This document shows positions 18,928-27,109 of a stretch of DNA of 37,953 nucleotides, in pieces (position 1 is the first letter of the stretch; each line of letters begins with the position of its first letter). The stretch is from Peptococcaceae bacterium. Lineage in GTDB: Bacteria > Bacillota > Peptococcia > Peptococcales > Peptococcaceae. The DNA is taken from contig JAUNGU010000013.1 in the NCBI GenBank assembly GCA_030524315.1, positions 1-37,953 of the forward strand, given 5' to 3'. The notes under the pieces are model-generated. The model was given only the letters and a program-made list of their open reading frames with translations. It was not told the DNA's origin and ran no database searches. The position numbers and the translations under genes are program-made.

Positions 18928-18951
18928 ATGTTTTATGTTATAATAAAACAT
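18928..18951 (+). promoter_or_regulatory. Inverted repeat over a candidate parA -10 box
   Basis: ATGTTTTAT (18928-18936) and ATAAAACAT (18943-18951) are perfect inverted arms around GTTATA, and a TATAAT (18939-18944) lies across the centre. No strong -35 is visible. This is a likely parA promoter with an overlapping operator, or a small hairpin. Confidence 0.45.
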
Positions 18952-18968
18952 AGTCATTTTATTTGCAT

Positions 18969-19058
18969 TGTTTCACGTGAAACAAGCGCGTTTTTTTCGT
19001 TTCACAAAAATGTTTCACGTGAAACAAAATGCGCGGTAAAAAAGTTTCACGTGAAACA
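18969..19058. other. parS: Cluster of three parS centromere sites
   Basis: Perfect copies of the Bacillus-type palindrome TGTTTCACGTGAAACA stand at 18969-18984 and 19011-19026, with a 15/16 copy at 19043-19058 (first base A). A half-site GTTTCAC lies at 18999-19005. ParB binds such sites and spreads as a CTP-dependent clamp. All three lie within 110 bp upstream of parA, between its candidate promoter and start, so ParB binding could also repress parAB. Confidence 0.95.
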
Positions 19059-19077
19059 TTCAAAAAGGAGGAACACC

Positions 19078-19839
19078 ATGGGACACATTATTGCCCTGGT
19101 CAATCAAAAGGGCGGCGTCGCCAAGACGACCACCGCCATCAATCTTGCAGCGTCCCTCAATAAAAAGAAGAAAAAAGTCCTGCTTGTCGATTTGGACCCA
19201 CAGGGCAACGCCACCAGCGGCATCGGCGTCGACAAAAATGAGCTGACCCATTCGGTGTATGATTGTCTCATTGGCGACGTGCCTGCGAGTGAGGTCATTG
19301 TGCGCACCTATCGCCACGGACTGGACCTGTTGCCGTCCAATGTGAATCTGGCTGGCGCCGAGCATGAGCTGGGTTATCTCGAGGATCGCGGCACGCGTCT
19401 GCGCCATGTGCTGGCAACCATGGCAGACGACTACGATTACATTCTCATGGACTGCCCGCCATCCCTGGGCATGATCACCATCAACGCCCTGAGCGCCGCC
19501 GAGCAGCTTTTCGTGCCGATCCAGAGCGAGTATTACGCCCTTGAGGGCGTCGAGCAGCTCATGCAGACGGTGAGCCTGGTCAAGCAGTCCTACAATCCCG
19601 AGCTCTACGTCGGCGGCGTCATCATCACCATGTACGATGGACGCATGCGTCTGTCGCGGGATGTGGTCGACACGGTGACGGCGACCTTTGGTGACGTCGT
19701 CTTCAAGACGATGATTCCGCGCAATGTGCGCCTGGCCGAGGCGCCAAGCTACGGCCGCGCCATCATCGACTACGAAGCCCTCTCCAAGGGGGCGCTCGCC
19801 TACAACGCACTCGCCAAGGAGGTGATCAAGCGTGGCTAA
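19078..19839 (+). CDS. parA: Chromosome-partitioning ATPase ParA (Soj)
   Basis: Protein of 253 residues; ATG at 19078 behind AAGGAGG. ParA ATPases bind DNA when ATP-bound and are released by ParB, moving origins apart; Soj also controls DnaA. The deviant Walker A KGGVAKTTTAINLA is at residues 11-24, with signature VDLDPQGNATSG and the Walker B-like ILMDCPPSLG. It is the short, chromosomal type without an N-terminal helix-turn-helix. The start follows three parS sites directly, and the gene overlaps parB by 8 bp. The frame is open upstream, but that extension crosses the parS sites and has no ribosome site. Confidence 0.96.
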   Translation: MGHIIALVNQKGGVAKTTTAINLAASLNKKKKKVLLVDLDPQGNATSGIGVDKNELTHSVYDCLIGDVPASEVIVRTYRHGLDLLPSNVNLAGAEHELGYLEDRGTRLRHVLATMADDYDYILMDCPPSLGMITINALSAAEQLFVPIQSEYYALEGVEQLMQTVSLVKQSYNPELYVGGVIITMYDGRMRLSRDVVDTVTATFGDVVFKTMIPRNVRLAEAPSYGRAIIDYEALSKGALAYNALAKEVIKRG

Positions 19840-20779
19840 AGAACAGAAAAAAGGCCTCGGCAAGGGCCTCGGCGCCCTCTTTGGCGGTGATTTGCCCCTC
19901 AACGACCTCACCCATCCGAGCAAGGAGATGCCGATGGCTCGCGAGGCGTCGCCGGAAATGACCACGCCTGCTAGTGACAATCAGCTCAAGCAGCTCCCTG
20001 TCGACGAGATCCACGAGAATCCGTGGCAGCCGCGCAAGTCCTTCGATGAGGATGCGCTCCTAGATCTGACCGAGTCGATTCGCGAAAAGGGCGTCCTCTC
20101 GCCCCTCCTCGTGGCAAAGCGCGATGGCGTTTACTACCTCGTCGCCGGTGAGCGACGTCTGCGCGCTGCGAAAAATGCGGGTCTCTCAGAGGTGCCGGTC
20201 ATCGAGCGCGACCTCGACGAGGAGGAAATGGCACAAATCGCCCTCATTGAAAACATTCAGCGCGCCGATCTCAACGTCGTCGAGGAGGCCAACGGCTATG
20301 CCGCCCTCATTGATAAGTACCACTATACCCAGCAGCAGCTGGCCGACCTTATGGGCAAGTCGCGGCCCTATATCGCCAATCTCCTGCGCCTGCGCGACCT
20401 GCCTGAGCCGGTCATGGACGCCCTGCGCAGCGGCAAAATCAGCGCCGGGCATGCCCGCGCCCTTCTCGCCGTCAAGGACCCAGCCCTGCAGGCGGGGCTT
20501 TGTAGCGACGTTGTCAGCCAGGATCTCTCAGTGCGGGCGCTGGAGCGCATGATCCAGGACATCAACGATTTTGGCGATGCCTTGGACAAGAAAACGGCAC
20601 CAGCCGCGAAAAAACCGGCAAACAGCCAATACCGCGCCCTCTGTGACCAGCTCGGTGAACGGCTCCAGACCAAGGTCAGTGTCGGCGGCAGCAAAAAGCA
20701 CGGCAAGCTCGTCATCGATTTTTACGGCGATGAGGATTTGACGCGCATTCTCGACGCCCTCGGCATCGAAACCTACTGA
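19832..20779 (+). CDS. parB: Chromosome-partitioning protein ParB (Spo0J)
   Basis: Protein of 315 residues; the GTG at 19832 overlaps the end of parA and sits behind AAGGAGG. ParB is a CTPase clamp that loads at parS and recruits ParA and condensin. The N-terminus KKGLGKGLGALFGG is the ParA-stimulating basic segment. The CTP-binding ParB/Srx domain includes ENPWQPRKSFD and LVAGERRLRAAKNAG (the arginine-rich GERRxRA motif) plus QIALIENIQRADLN. The helix-turn-helix (TQQQLADLMGKSRPYIANLLRL) reads parS, and the C-terminus dimerises. Identification is certain. Confidence 0.96.
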   Translation: MAKEQKKGLGKGLGALFGGDLPLNDLTHPSKEMPMAREASPEMTTPASDNQLKQLPVDEIHENPWQPRKSFDEDALLDLTESIREKGVLSPLLVAKRDGVYYLVAGERRLRAAKNAGLSEVPVIERDLDEEEMAQIALIENIQRADLNVVEEANGYAALIDKYHYTQQQLADLMGKSRPYIANLLRLRDLPEPVMDALRSGKISAGHARALLAVKDPALQAGLCSDVVSQDLSVRALERMIQDINDFGDALDKKTAPAAKKPANSQYRALCDQLGERLQTKVSVGGSKKHGKLVIDFYGDEDLTRILDALGIETY

Positions 20780-20789
20780 GGTGGTCGGC

Positions 20790-22016
20790 ATGAAGCAACC
20801 AACCATTGCCATCATCGGCGGCGGTGCCGCAGGCATGGTGGCAGCCCTGGCAGCCAGCGGCCCCGGCGCGCGCGTCGAGCTCTACGAGGCGCAGCCGCGA
20901 CTGGGCAAAAAGCTCCTTGCCACCGGCAACGGCCGCTGCAATTTTTCCCACAAGGGTTTTAGCAAGGCCAATTACCATGGCGGCCACGTCGGGTTTGTGA
21001 GCCCGGCCTTCGCTGTTCATGATGAGGCCGATACCCTCGCTTTTTTTGAGGGGCTGGGGCTGGCAGTGATGACCGACGAGCGCGATCGCTACTATCCCCA
21101 GAGCCTCCAGGCCCAGGCCGTCCTCGACCTCCTGCGTCTGGCGCTGGATGAGGCGGGCATCAACGTTCACACCGATACGCGCATCGCGAAAATCTTGCCG
21201 ACGCCAGCTGGCTTTGACCTCGGTCGCGGTCGCCGCGCCGATGCTGTCGTCGTCGCCACCGGCGGCGAGGCGGCGCCTGCTCTGGGCGGGACGCGCGACG
21301 GCTACGAGCTGCTGACGGCGCTGGGCCACAGTCTCGTGCCGACGGCGCCGGGCATCGTCCAGCTCGTCTGCGACCTCGGTCCCCTCAAGGCTTGCAAGGG
21401 TCTCAAGCGCGTCTGCGGCCTGACGATTTGCGCAGATGGCAAGCCTGTGGCGACAGATCACGGCGAGATCCTCATCACGAGCTACGGCCTCTCGGGTCCG
21501 CCGGTGCTCCAATGCGCCGGTGCCGCCGTCCGCGCCCTGAACGGGGACGCCAAGGTCCAGGCGTGCATCAGCTTTTTCCCCGGCTTGGGGGAAACGGCCC
21601 TGCTCGATCAGCTCACCAGCCGCCGCGACGCCCATCCGAACCGCGATGCTGCTGCCTTCTTCGTGGGGATGCTGCCGCGGCTCTTGGCGCAAAGCGTCCT
21701 CAAAAGAACGGGTGTTGCAATTCACGGCGCCTTGGACGACGCCTCTCTCAAGAAAATCGCACGCACGCTCTGCCAATGGTCCCTCCCTGTCAAGGGGCCG
21801 CGGCCCTTCAGCGACGCCCAGGTCACCCTCGGCGGCATCGACACAGCCGATTTTGACAGCGACACCCTCGGCTCCTGGCTTGTGCCGGGGCTCTTTGCCG
21901 CAGGCGAGGTCCTCGATATTGACGGCGACTGCGGCGGCTACAATCTCCAATGGGCGTGGTCCTCGGGGCGTCTGGCCGGACGCTCGGCCTGGGACTACGT
22001 CACTCAGCAAAAGTAA
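20790..22016 (+). CDS. BaiN/HI0933-family FAD-dependent oxidoreductase
   Basis: Protein of 408 residues. ATG at 20790 behind GAGGTGG is chosen over a GTG three codons earlier. The N-terminal Rossmann motif AIIGGGAAGMVAALAAS, then LGKKLLATGNGRCNFSHKG, and the C-terminal FAAGEVLDIDGDCGGYNLQWAWSSGRLAG are hallmarks of the HI0933/YhiN flavoprotein family (TIGR00275). Some members act on bile-acid intermediates (BaiN), but most have no known substrate, and none is implied by context here. The gene follows parB by 10 bp and probably shares its transcript. It is about the family's usual length. Assignment to family is firm, function unknown. Confidence 0.88.
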   Translation: MKQPTIAIIGGGAAGMVAALAASGPGARVELYEAQPRLGKKLLATGNGRCNFSHKGFSKANYHGGHVGFVSPAFAVHDEADTLAFFEGLGLAVMTDERDRYYPQSLQAQAVLDLLRLALDEAGINVHTDTRIAKILPTPAGFDLGRGRRADAVVVATGGEAAPALGGTRDGYELLTALGHSLVPTAPGIVQLVCDLGPLKACKGLKRVCGLTICADGKPVATDHGEILITSYGLSGPPVLQCAGAAVRALNGDAKVQACISFFPGLGETALLDQLTSRRDAHPNRDAAAFFVGMLPRLLAQSVLKRTGVAIHGALDDASLKKIARTLCQWSLPVKGPRPFSDAQVTLGGIDTADFDSDTLGSWLVPGLFAAGEVLDIDGDCGGYNLQWAWSSGRLAGRSAWDYVTQQK

Positions 22017-22033
22017 CGCAAAGGAGACGTATT

Positions 22034-22726
22034 ATGTCTATTTGGGATATTTTAATCATCGCCCTCCTTTTTCTCGCAATCTTTCGTGGCTATTTCAAAG
22101 GAATGTGCAAACGTTTGAGCGGGTGGGTAGGGCTGGTGTTGTCCTTCATCATTTCCCTCTTTAACACCTATCGCATCAACGACTTCATCACCAATACCTT
22201 CCACGTCAGCGGTAAGGAGAAAATCCGCGAGTGGCTCGAGGTGTATTTTAACGCCCGCGTGGCGTCTAACCCTGACAACCAGCTCGAGAGCCTCAAGCAG
22301 TGGGTCGCTGACATCTACCTGCCATCAGCCATGAAGGAAAATCTCTACAACGCCATCGACGAGTCGGCCAGCCAGATTTATGGCAGCATCTACGCTCAGG
22401 TGGCGCGAATTTTGGCGACGCCGGTCTGGCATGTCATTCTCTGCATCCTTGGCACGATGGTAATTTTTGCCCTCTGTGTGCTCATCGGCGAGCTCTCGGG
22501 GCTTCTGGTCGAGCGCTTCTATGTGACGCGCATCATCGACCGCTTCATCGGTGCCCTCTTTAGCGGCATTTTTGCAGTGGTGGTCGTGGGGATATTCACG
22601 GCCCTCCTCGTTTTCATTGTGCCGGAGGATGCAGGCACCCTGGGCAGGATTCTTCACAATAGCTTCATGGCGCCGACGTTCATGCAAGCGGTGGACGCCT
22701 TTATCAAGGGAGGCTTCATCTTTTAA
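22034..22726 (+). CDS. CvpA-family membrane protein
   Basis: Protein of 230 residues; ATG at 22034 behind AAGGAG. The start MSIWDILIIALLFLAIFRGYFKGMCKRLSGWVG matches the CvpA family (first named for colicin V production). About four membrane segments are visible: residues 3-22, 26-45, one near 130-160, and 178-205. The middle portion, about residues 55-125, is soluble and charged. CvpA proteins help envelope integrity in Gram-negatives; the role in Firmicutes is less clear. Its stop TAA overlaps the start of the next gene by one base. Confidence 0.75.
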   Translation: MSIWDILIIALLFLAIFRGYFKGMCKRLSGWVGLVLSFIISLFNTYRINDFITNTFHVSGKEKIREWLEVYFNARVASNPDNQLESLKQWVADIYLPSAMKENLYNAIDESASQIYGSIYAQVARILATPVWHVILCILGTMVIFALCVLIGELSGLLVERFYVTRIIDRFIGALFSGIFAVVVVGIFTALLVFIVPEDAGTLGRILHNSFMAPTFMQAVDAFIKGGFIF

Positions 22727-23685
22727 TGGAACCCTATTACAACGACTACGCCACTTTTCTCAAGCATTTTTACGACGAGCCTGTCTACAAAATTCCCGTC
22801 AACCTCGCCCACGGTGCCTGTCCCAATCGCGACGGGCGCGTGTCGACTGGCGGCTGCACCTTTTGCGACGCCTCGGGCTCGGGCTTTCAGGCGCTCTCGG
22901 ATGATCTCTCGATCACTGAGCAAATCGCCGAAAACAAGGCCTTTTACAAGCGTCGCTTCAAGTGCAACAAATTCATCGCCTATCTTCAGACTTTTTCCAA
23001 CACCTACATGCCCCTGTCGCGCTTCAAGCAGGTCATCGATTTGGCGACGGCCGATGCGGACATTGTCGGTCTCTCGGTGTCGACGCGGCCGGATCTTGTG
23101 CATCCTGCCTATCTCGATGCCCTGAGCGACTTGGCGGCGGAGAGAAACCTCGACATTGACGTCGAGCTGGGCTTGCAGACGGCCAACTACCACACCCTCG
23201 CTGCCGTCAACCGCGGCCACAGCCTGGCGAGCTTTGTCGATGCGGTGCCGCGCATCCGCGCCCGCGGCTTTTCCACCTGTGCCCATGTCATCCTCAACCT
23301 CCCTGGCGACGATGGCATGGATGCCGTCGAGACGGCGCGGATCCTTTCGGCGCTCCATGTGGACATGGTCAAGCTCCACTCCCTCTACATTGTCGCCGGC
23401 ACGCGACTGGCGCGCCAATACGTCCTCGGCGATTTTGACATGATCAGCCTTGATGAGTACGTGAGTCGCGTCGTCGATTTTCTCGAGGTGCTGGACCCGC
23501 GCATTGTCATTCAGCGGCTTGTGGGCAAGGGCCCTCAGGACGATCTGATTTTTTGTAACTGGGACACGTCCTGGTGGAAAATCAAGGACGCCATCAACGA
23601 GACCTTCGAGGCACGCGGCACCTTCCAGGGCGCGCGCTGTGATTATTTGAACGGCGCCCTCATCGACGATTTGGCGCGCCAGTAG
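22726..23685 (+). CDS. TIGR01212-family radical SAM protein (YhcC/YtqA-like)
   Basis: Protein of 319 residues; ATG at 22726 uses the last base of the CvpA stop (TAATG), implying coupled translation. The [4Fe-4S] ligands are Cys32, Cys44 and Cys47 in GACPNRDGRVSTGGCTFCD, the CX11CX2C spacing of the TIGR01212 group, rather than the usual CX3CX2C. Other family stretches are KFIAYLQTFSNTY, LSVSTRPDLV, ELGLQTANYHTLAAVNRGH and HVILNLPGDDGMD. The proteins contain a radical SAM barrel; their substrates are not established (related to tRNA-modifying Elp3-like enzymes). Identification by family is firm. Confidence 0.9.
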   Translation: MEPYYNDYATFLKHFYDEPVYKIPVNLAHGACPNRDGRVSTGGCTFCDASGSGFQALSDDLSITEQIAENKAFYKRRFKCNKFIAYLQTFSNTYMPLSRFKQVIDLATADADIVGLSVSTRPDLVHPAYLDALSDLAAERNLDIDVELGLQTANYHTLAAVNRGHSLASFVDAVPRIRARGFSTCAHVILNLPGDDGMDAVETARILSALHVDMVKLHSLYIVAGTRLARQYVLGDFDMISLDEYVSRVVDFLEVLDPRIVIQRLVGKGPQDDLIFCNWDTSWWKIKDAINETFEARGTFQGARCDYLNGALIDDLARQ

Positions 23686-23702
23686 CGCCGGAAAGGAGAA
23701 CC

Positions 23703-24626
23703 ATGCTAGAACCCATCCTCGCCTCGTCAGACAGCGTCGCCAAGGACGTTGCCGACGGTGCCGCCGACACGGCAGAATCGGTGGCGAGTAATGCCATCGA
23801 CCAGCTCAAGGACCTCAACAGCTTTTTCTCGCTGTTCAAGGTGGACAATCTCTTGGGCATTGCCGTGCGCATCCTCGTCATTGTCCTGGTGCTGACCCTT
23901 TCCTATCGCCTCGTGCGCTTTTTGCTCAACCGCGCCTACCAGACGCGCTACCGCTACTCCCACATTTCCGGCGACAGCAAGCGCCAGCTGGAAACGGCGC
24001 GGCATATGGTTCAGAGCATTATTTTTTACTGCTTTCTGATTTTTGGCGCCATCGCTATTTTGAGCCTCTTTGGCTTTGATATGCGCGGCCTTGCCGCTTC
24101 CGCCGGGATTGCCGGTGCGGCGCTCGTCTTTATCAGCCAGAACATGATCCTCGATTGGATCAACGGCGTCTTTATCCTCGTCGAGCGCCAATTCAATGTC
24201 GGCGACTATGTCAAAATCGGCGAATTTTGCGGCACCGTCGAAAACATTACTGTGCGCCACACGGTCATTTGCACCGACCATGGCGAGATCGTCACCATTC
24301 CCAATGGCGACATCAACACCGTCGTTAATTATTCCAAGGCGCCGGTCACCGAATATTTTGATGTGCGCATCCACGATGCGAGCCGTCTGGACGAAGGTGA
24401 AAGAGCGCTCTTAAAAATTTGCGAGCGCATCAACGAGCAGTTCAAAGAGCGCTTGACGAGCCCCTGTAGCCTCATGGGCGTGCAGGACATTGTCGGCACC
24501 GGCGCCGTGCTACGGCTGACGTTTTCCTCAAGCAAGGCCGACACCTATCCCATTTTGCGAGCGCTGCGCGCCGAGTGCATCCACAGCCTCTCGGCGTTGG
24601 GCTTGCAGCAACAATTGTCCCACTGA
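23703..24626 (+). CDS. Small mechanosensitive ion channel (MscS family)
   Basis: Protein of 307 residues; ATG at 23703 behind AAAGGAG. After an N-terminal stretch, membrane helices lie near residues 50-75 and 100-125, then the pore-lining TM3 RGLAASAGIAGAALVFISQNMILDWINGVFILVERQFNVGDYV, which has the MscS glycine/alanine pattern. The beta domain follows with GTVENITVRHTVICTDHGEIVTIPNGDIN, the strong family signature. MscS channels open when the membrane is stretched to release solutes after osmotic downshock. It sits in a run of unrelated housekeeping and membrane genes. Confidence 0.92.
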   Translation: MLEPILASSDSVAKDVADGAADTAESVASNAIDQLKDLNSFFSLFKVDNLLGIAVRILVIVLVLTLSYRLVRFLLNRAYQTRYRYSHISGDSKRQLETARHMVQSIIFYCFLIFGAIAILSLFGFDMRGLAASAGIAGAALVFISQNMILDWINGVFILVERQFNVGDYVKIGEFCGTVENITVRHTVICTDHGEIVTIPNGDINTVVNYSKAPVTEYFDVRIHDASRLDEGERALLKICERINEQFKERLTSPCSLMGVQDIVGTGAVLRLTFSSSKADTYPILRALRAECIHSLSALGLQQQLSH

Positions 24627-24650
24627 TATGTTTCGAAAGGAGAGAGCACC

Positions 24651-24854
24651 ATGCCTATGAAGCTTCAAGTCGGCGATCGCGTCGAGCTCAAAAAAGCCCA
24701 TCCCTGCGGCTCCAAGGTTTTCGAAATCACCCGTGTCGGCATGGATTTTCGCATCCGCTGCACCGGTTGTGGCCACGAGGCCTGGATTCCGCGTGTCAAG
24801 CTCGAAAAGGTCATCCGCAAGCATTATCCCGTCCATTCTGAGGACGCCGAGTAG
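24651..24854 (+). CDS. DUF951 protein (YyzM-like), unknown function
   Basis: Protein of 67 residues; ATG at 24651 behind AAAGGAGAG. The sequence (MKLQVGDRVELKKAHPCG, then RIRCTGCGHEAWIPRVKLEKVI) is the DUF951 family, small proteins found near parB and origin genes in many Firmicutes. The HPCG and CTGCG cysteines could bind a metal such as zinc, an inference from spacing. Function is unknown. Confidence 0.88.
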   Translation: MPMKLQVGDRVELKKAHPCGSKVFEITRVGMDFRIRCTGCGHEAWIPRVKLEKVIRKHYPVHSEDAE

Positions 24855-24888
24855 GCGCCCTCCGCAGCTATAGAAAGGATGTTGTGAT

Positions 24889-26394
24889 TTGAACCTACTG
24901 CTTTCAAAATTTCAAGAAACCCTGGTTTCTGTATTGCCGGTCACCATTTTGGTGGTCCTGCTCCATATTTTTCTGACGCCCCTGGAGGGCGACGTGTTTG
25001 AGCGCTTTCTCCTCGGTGCCGTCTTCATCATCCTCGGCCTGACGGTTTTCCTCATTGGCGTCGAGATTGCCATTTCGCCGGTGGGCAACGCCATCGGTAA
25101 CTTTGTTGTGCGCCGAGAATCCCTCTTTATTCTCGTGGCGGCAGGGGTCGTCCTCGGCTTTTCCATCAACATTGCCGAGCCGGACCTCCTCGTCCTTGCC
25201 AAGCAAATTGCCACCGCCACTGGCGAGACCCTGGGTGTGGCACCGGTGCTCGTCGTCGTCTCCCTGGGCGTCGGCATCATGCTGGCGGTGGGGCTCTTGC
25301 GCATTGTTTTTCAGATTCCCCTGAAGAACTTTCTCTTCATTATCTATGCGATCATCCTCGTGCTCTCCTACCTGGCGCCGAACAATTTCCTCGGCATCGC
25401 CTTTGACGCAGGCGGCGCCACGACCGGCTCGATGACGGTGCCCTTCATTCTCGCCTTGGGCCTCGGTGTGAGCAGCGTCTCCTCGAAAAAATCCGAGGAG
25501 GACGCCTTCGGCCTCACGGCCATCGCCAGCGGCGGGCCCATGCTCGCTGTCATGATCATGGCGCTGGCCAGCGGGCTGACAGATATTGTCGGCGATTCGG
25601 ACGCCGTCGAGGAAACGACCACCGGCATCTTCCTGCCTTTTTTGGAAACGGCGAGCCACATTGCCCGCGAGGTTTTCATTGCGATTTTGCCGCTGGTTGT
25701 TATCACCATCCTCGCTCAGCATTTTGCCCTCAAGCTGCCAAAGCGCTCCTTCCGCCATATTTGCGTGGGCTTTGTCTATACCTATCTGGGCTTTGTGCTC
25801 TTTCTCACGGGCGTCAACGCAGGCTTCATGGAGGCGGGCACGGTCATTGGCATGACGCTGGCCCACGCGCCCCTCATCACCAATGTGCTCGTGGGGGCGG
25901 TCATCGGGCTCGTGGTCATTCTCGCCGAGCCGTCGGTCCACGTCCTCACCGAACAAATTGAGGAGATCAGCGGCGGCACCATCCATAAAAACAGCATTCT
26001 CGTGTCCTTTGCCATTGGCGTCAGCCTGGCGATTGTCATGTCGGTACTGCGACTGCGCATTACCGACATGCAGCTCTGGCACCTGCTCTTGGTGGGCTAT
26101 CTCATTGCCATCATTCTCAGCCGCTTCACGCCGCCCCTCTTTGTGGGCATCGCCTTTGACTCGGGCGGCGTCGCCTCGGGGCCGATGACGGCGACCTTCG
26201 TCCTCGCCTTTGCCCAGGGCATCGCTGCCGAATCCTCGGGCTCGGCCAGCGTCCTCGACGCCTTCGGCGTCATTGCCATGGTGGCGCTGACGCCGCTGAT
26301 CACCTTGCAAATCTTTGGCTTAATTTATGAACGCAAACGTCGCCGTCTCTACGAACAGGAAAATGCGACGACAGAAGAGGAGGAATTTGCTTGA
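24889..26394 (+). CDS. DUF1538 membrane protein, putative transporter with internal repeat
   Basis: Protein of 501 residues; the TTG at 24889 is 9 bases from GAAAGGA. It is highly hydrophobic with a dozen or so possible membrane segments. The sequence contains two tandem DUF1538 domains, shown by matching glycine-rich segments FDAGGATTGSMTVPFILAL in the first half and FDSGGVASGPMTATFVLAF in the second. An internal duplication with inverted topology is typical of transporters, though none of this family has an established substrate. The stop overlaps the next gene, a PII-like protein, by 4 bp. The pairing suggests a transporter controlled by a PII-like sensor, as AmtB is by GlnK; this is inference. 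Confidence 0.82.
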   Translation: MNLLLSKFQETLVSVLPVTILVVLLHIFLTPLEGDVFERFLLGAVFIILGLTVFLIGVEIAISPVGNAIGNFVVRRESLFILVAAGVVLGFSINIAEPDLLVLAKQIATATGETLGVAPVLVVVSLGVGIMLAVGLLRIVFQIPLKNFLFIIYAIILVLSYLAPNNFLGIAFDAGGATTGSMTVPFILALGLGVSSVSSKKSEEDAFGLTAIASGGPMLAVMIMALASGLTDIVGDSDAVEETTTGIFLPFLETASHIAREVFIAILPLVVITILAQHFALKLPKRSFRHICVGFVYTYLGFVLFLTGVNAGFMEAGTVIGMTLAHAPLITNVLVGAVIGLVVILAEPSVHVLTEQIEEISGGTIHKNSILVSFAIGVSLAIVMSVLRLRITDMQLWHLLLVGYLIAIILSRFTPPLFVGIAFDSGGVASGPMTATFVLAFAQGIAAESSGSASVLDAFGVIAMVALTPLITLQIFGLIYERKRRRLYEQENATTEEEEFA

Positions 26395-27047
26395 GTATCT
26401 ATAGCTTAACCATGGGCTTTGTCGAGCCAAAGCTGGAAAAAAGTGTCAAGCTCCATCTGGCCAAGATCCACGCCCGTGGCGCCACATGGATCTACGGCAA
26501 GAACCATATTTTCAGCGGCATTCTGCGCCTCCTTGGCCTCGACAGCGAGCGCTGCGCCATGGTCATGGTCGTGCATCGCACCGCCTCTGGGCAGAAGGTG
26601 CGCGACGCCATTCGCCAGGCCCATGTCGAAGCGCGCAAAAAAGGGGGCCTCGCCTTCACCCTGCCACTGTCCGAGGTCTTGGGCATCCGTCGCATGGAGG
26701 AAGAAGCAGGCATTGTTGTTGATAAAGGAGACAGTAGCATGAACAAGCAGCTCATTATGATCATCGTTGATAAAAACCGCGGCGACGACATCATCGACGC
26801 CGCCCAGCAGGCCGGAGCCCCTGGTGCCACTGTGCTCCATGGCCACGGCAGCGGCGCCGAAAAGGTCAAGCATTTCGTGCATCTGGAAATCGAGCCAGAA
26901 AAAGAAATCGTCATGATCGTTGCCGCCCAGGAAAAAACCAAGACCATCATCGACGGCATCCGTTCGGTCATCAATTTTGATGCGCCAAACACGGGCATCC
27001 TCTTTACTCTGGATATCAGCGACTGGATGGAGAGCGGCCGACAATAA
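26391..27047 (+). CDS. Two-domain PII-like signalling protein
   Basis: Protein of 218 residues. The TTG at 26391 overlaps the DUF1538 stop and has GAGGAGG just upstream. The second half (from Met117) looks like a PII fold: QLIMIIVDKNRGDDIIDAAQQAG, GATVLHGHGSG as a T-loop/B-loop-like turn, and EKEIVMIVAAQEKTKTIIDGI. The first half, residues 1-116, is a diverged copy (VEPKLEKSVKLHLAKIHARGATWIYG, CAMVMVVHRTASGQKVRDAI). The canonical uridylylated T-loop tyrosine motif is not seen. A second ribosome site, AAAGGAG (26724-26730), stands 8 bases before the in-frame ATG for Met117 at 26739, so a 102-residue second domain may also be made alone. Probably a regulator of the DUF1538 protein. Confidence 0.78.
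   Translation: MSIYSLTMGFVEPKLEKSVKLHLAKIHARGATWIYGKNHIFSGILRLLGLDSERCAMVMVVHRTASGQKVRDAIRQAHVEARKKGGLAFTLPLSEVLGIRRMEEEAGIVVDKGDSSMNKQLIMIIVDKNRGDDIIDAAQQAGAPGATVLHGHGSGAEKVKHFVHLEIEPEKEIVMIVAAQEKTKTIIDGIRSVINFDAPNTGILFTLDISDWMESGRQ
26724..26741 (+). promoter_or_regulatory. Internal ribosome site and start inside the PII-like gene
   Basis: AAAGGAG at 26724-26730 is followed after 8 bases by an in-frame ATG (26739-26741). The spacing is ideal for initiation at codon 117, which begins the better-conserved PII-like half. It suggests either dual translation products or a recent fusion of two adjacent PII-like genes. Confidence 0.55.
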
Positions 27048-27063
27048 AATAGAGCGCTCGAAA

Positions 27064-27101
27064 AAAGGACAGTAGCCATCCATCGATGCTTACTGTCCTT
27101 T
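27064..27101. terminator. Hairpin terminator between convergent genes
   Basis: AAAGGACAGTA (27064-27074) and TACTGTCCTTT (27091-27101) form an 11-bp stem with a 16-base loop. On the minus strand an A-run-derived T6 tract (27061-27066) follows, giving a good terminator for the minus-strand gene at 27110; on plus the tail is shorter. It serves the two converging units. Confidence 0.75.
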
Positions 27102-27109
27102 GCGTTGTC

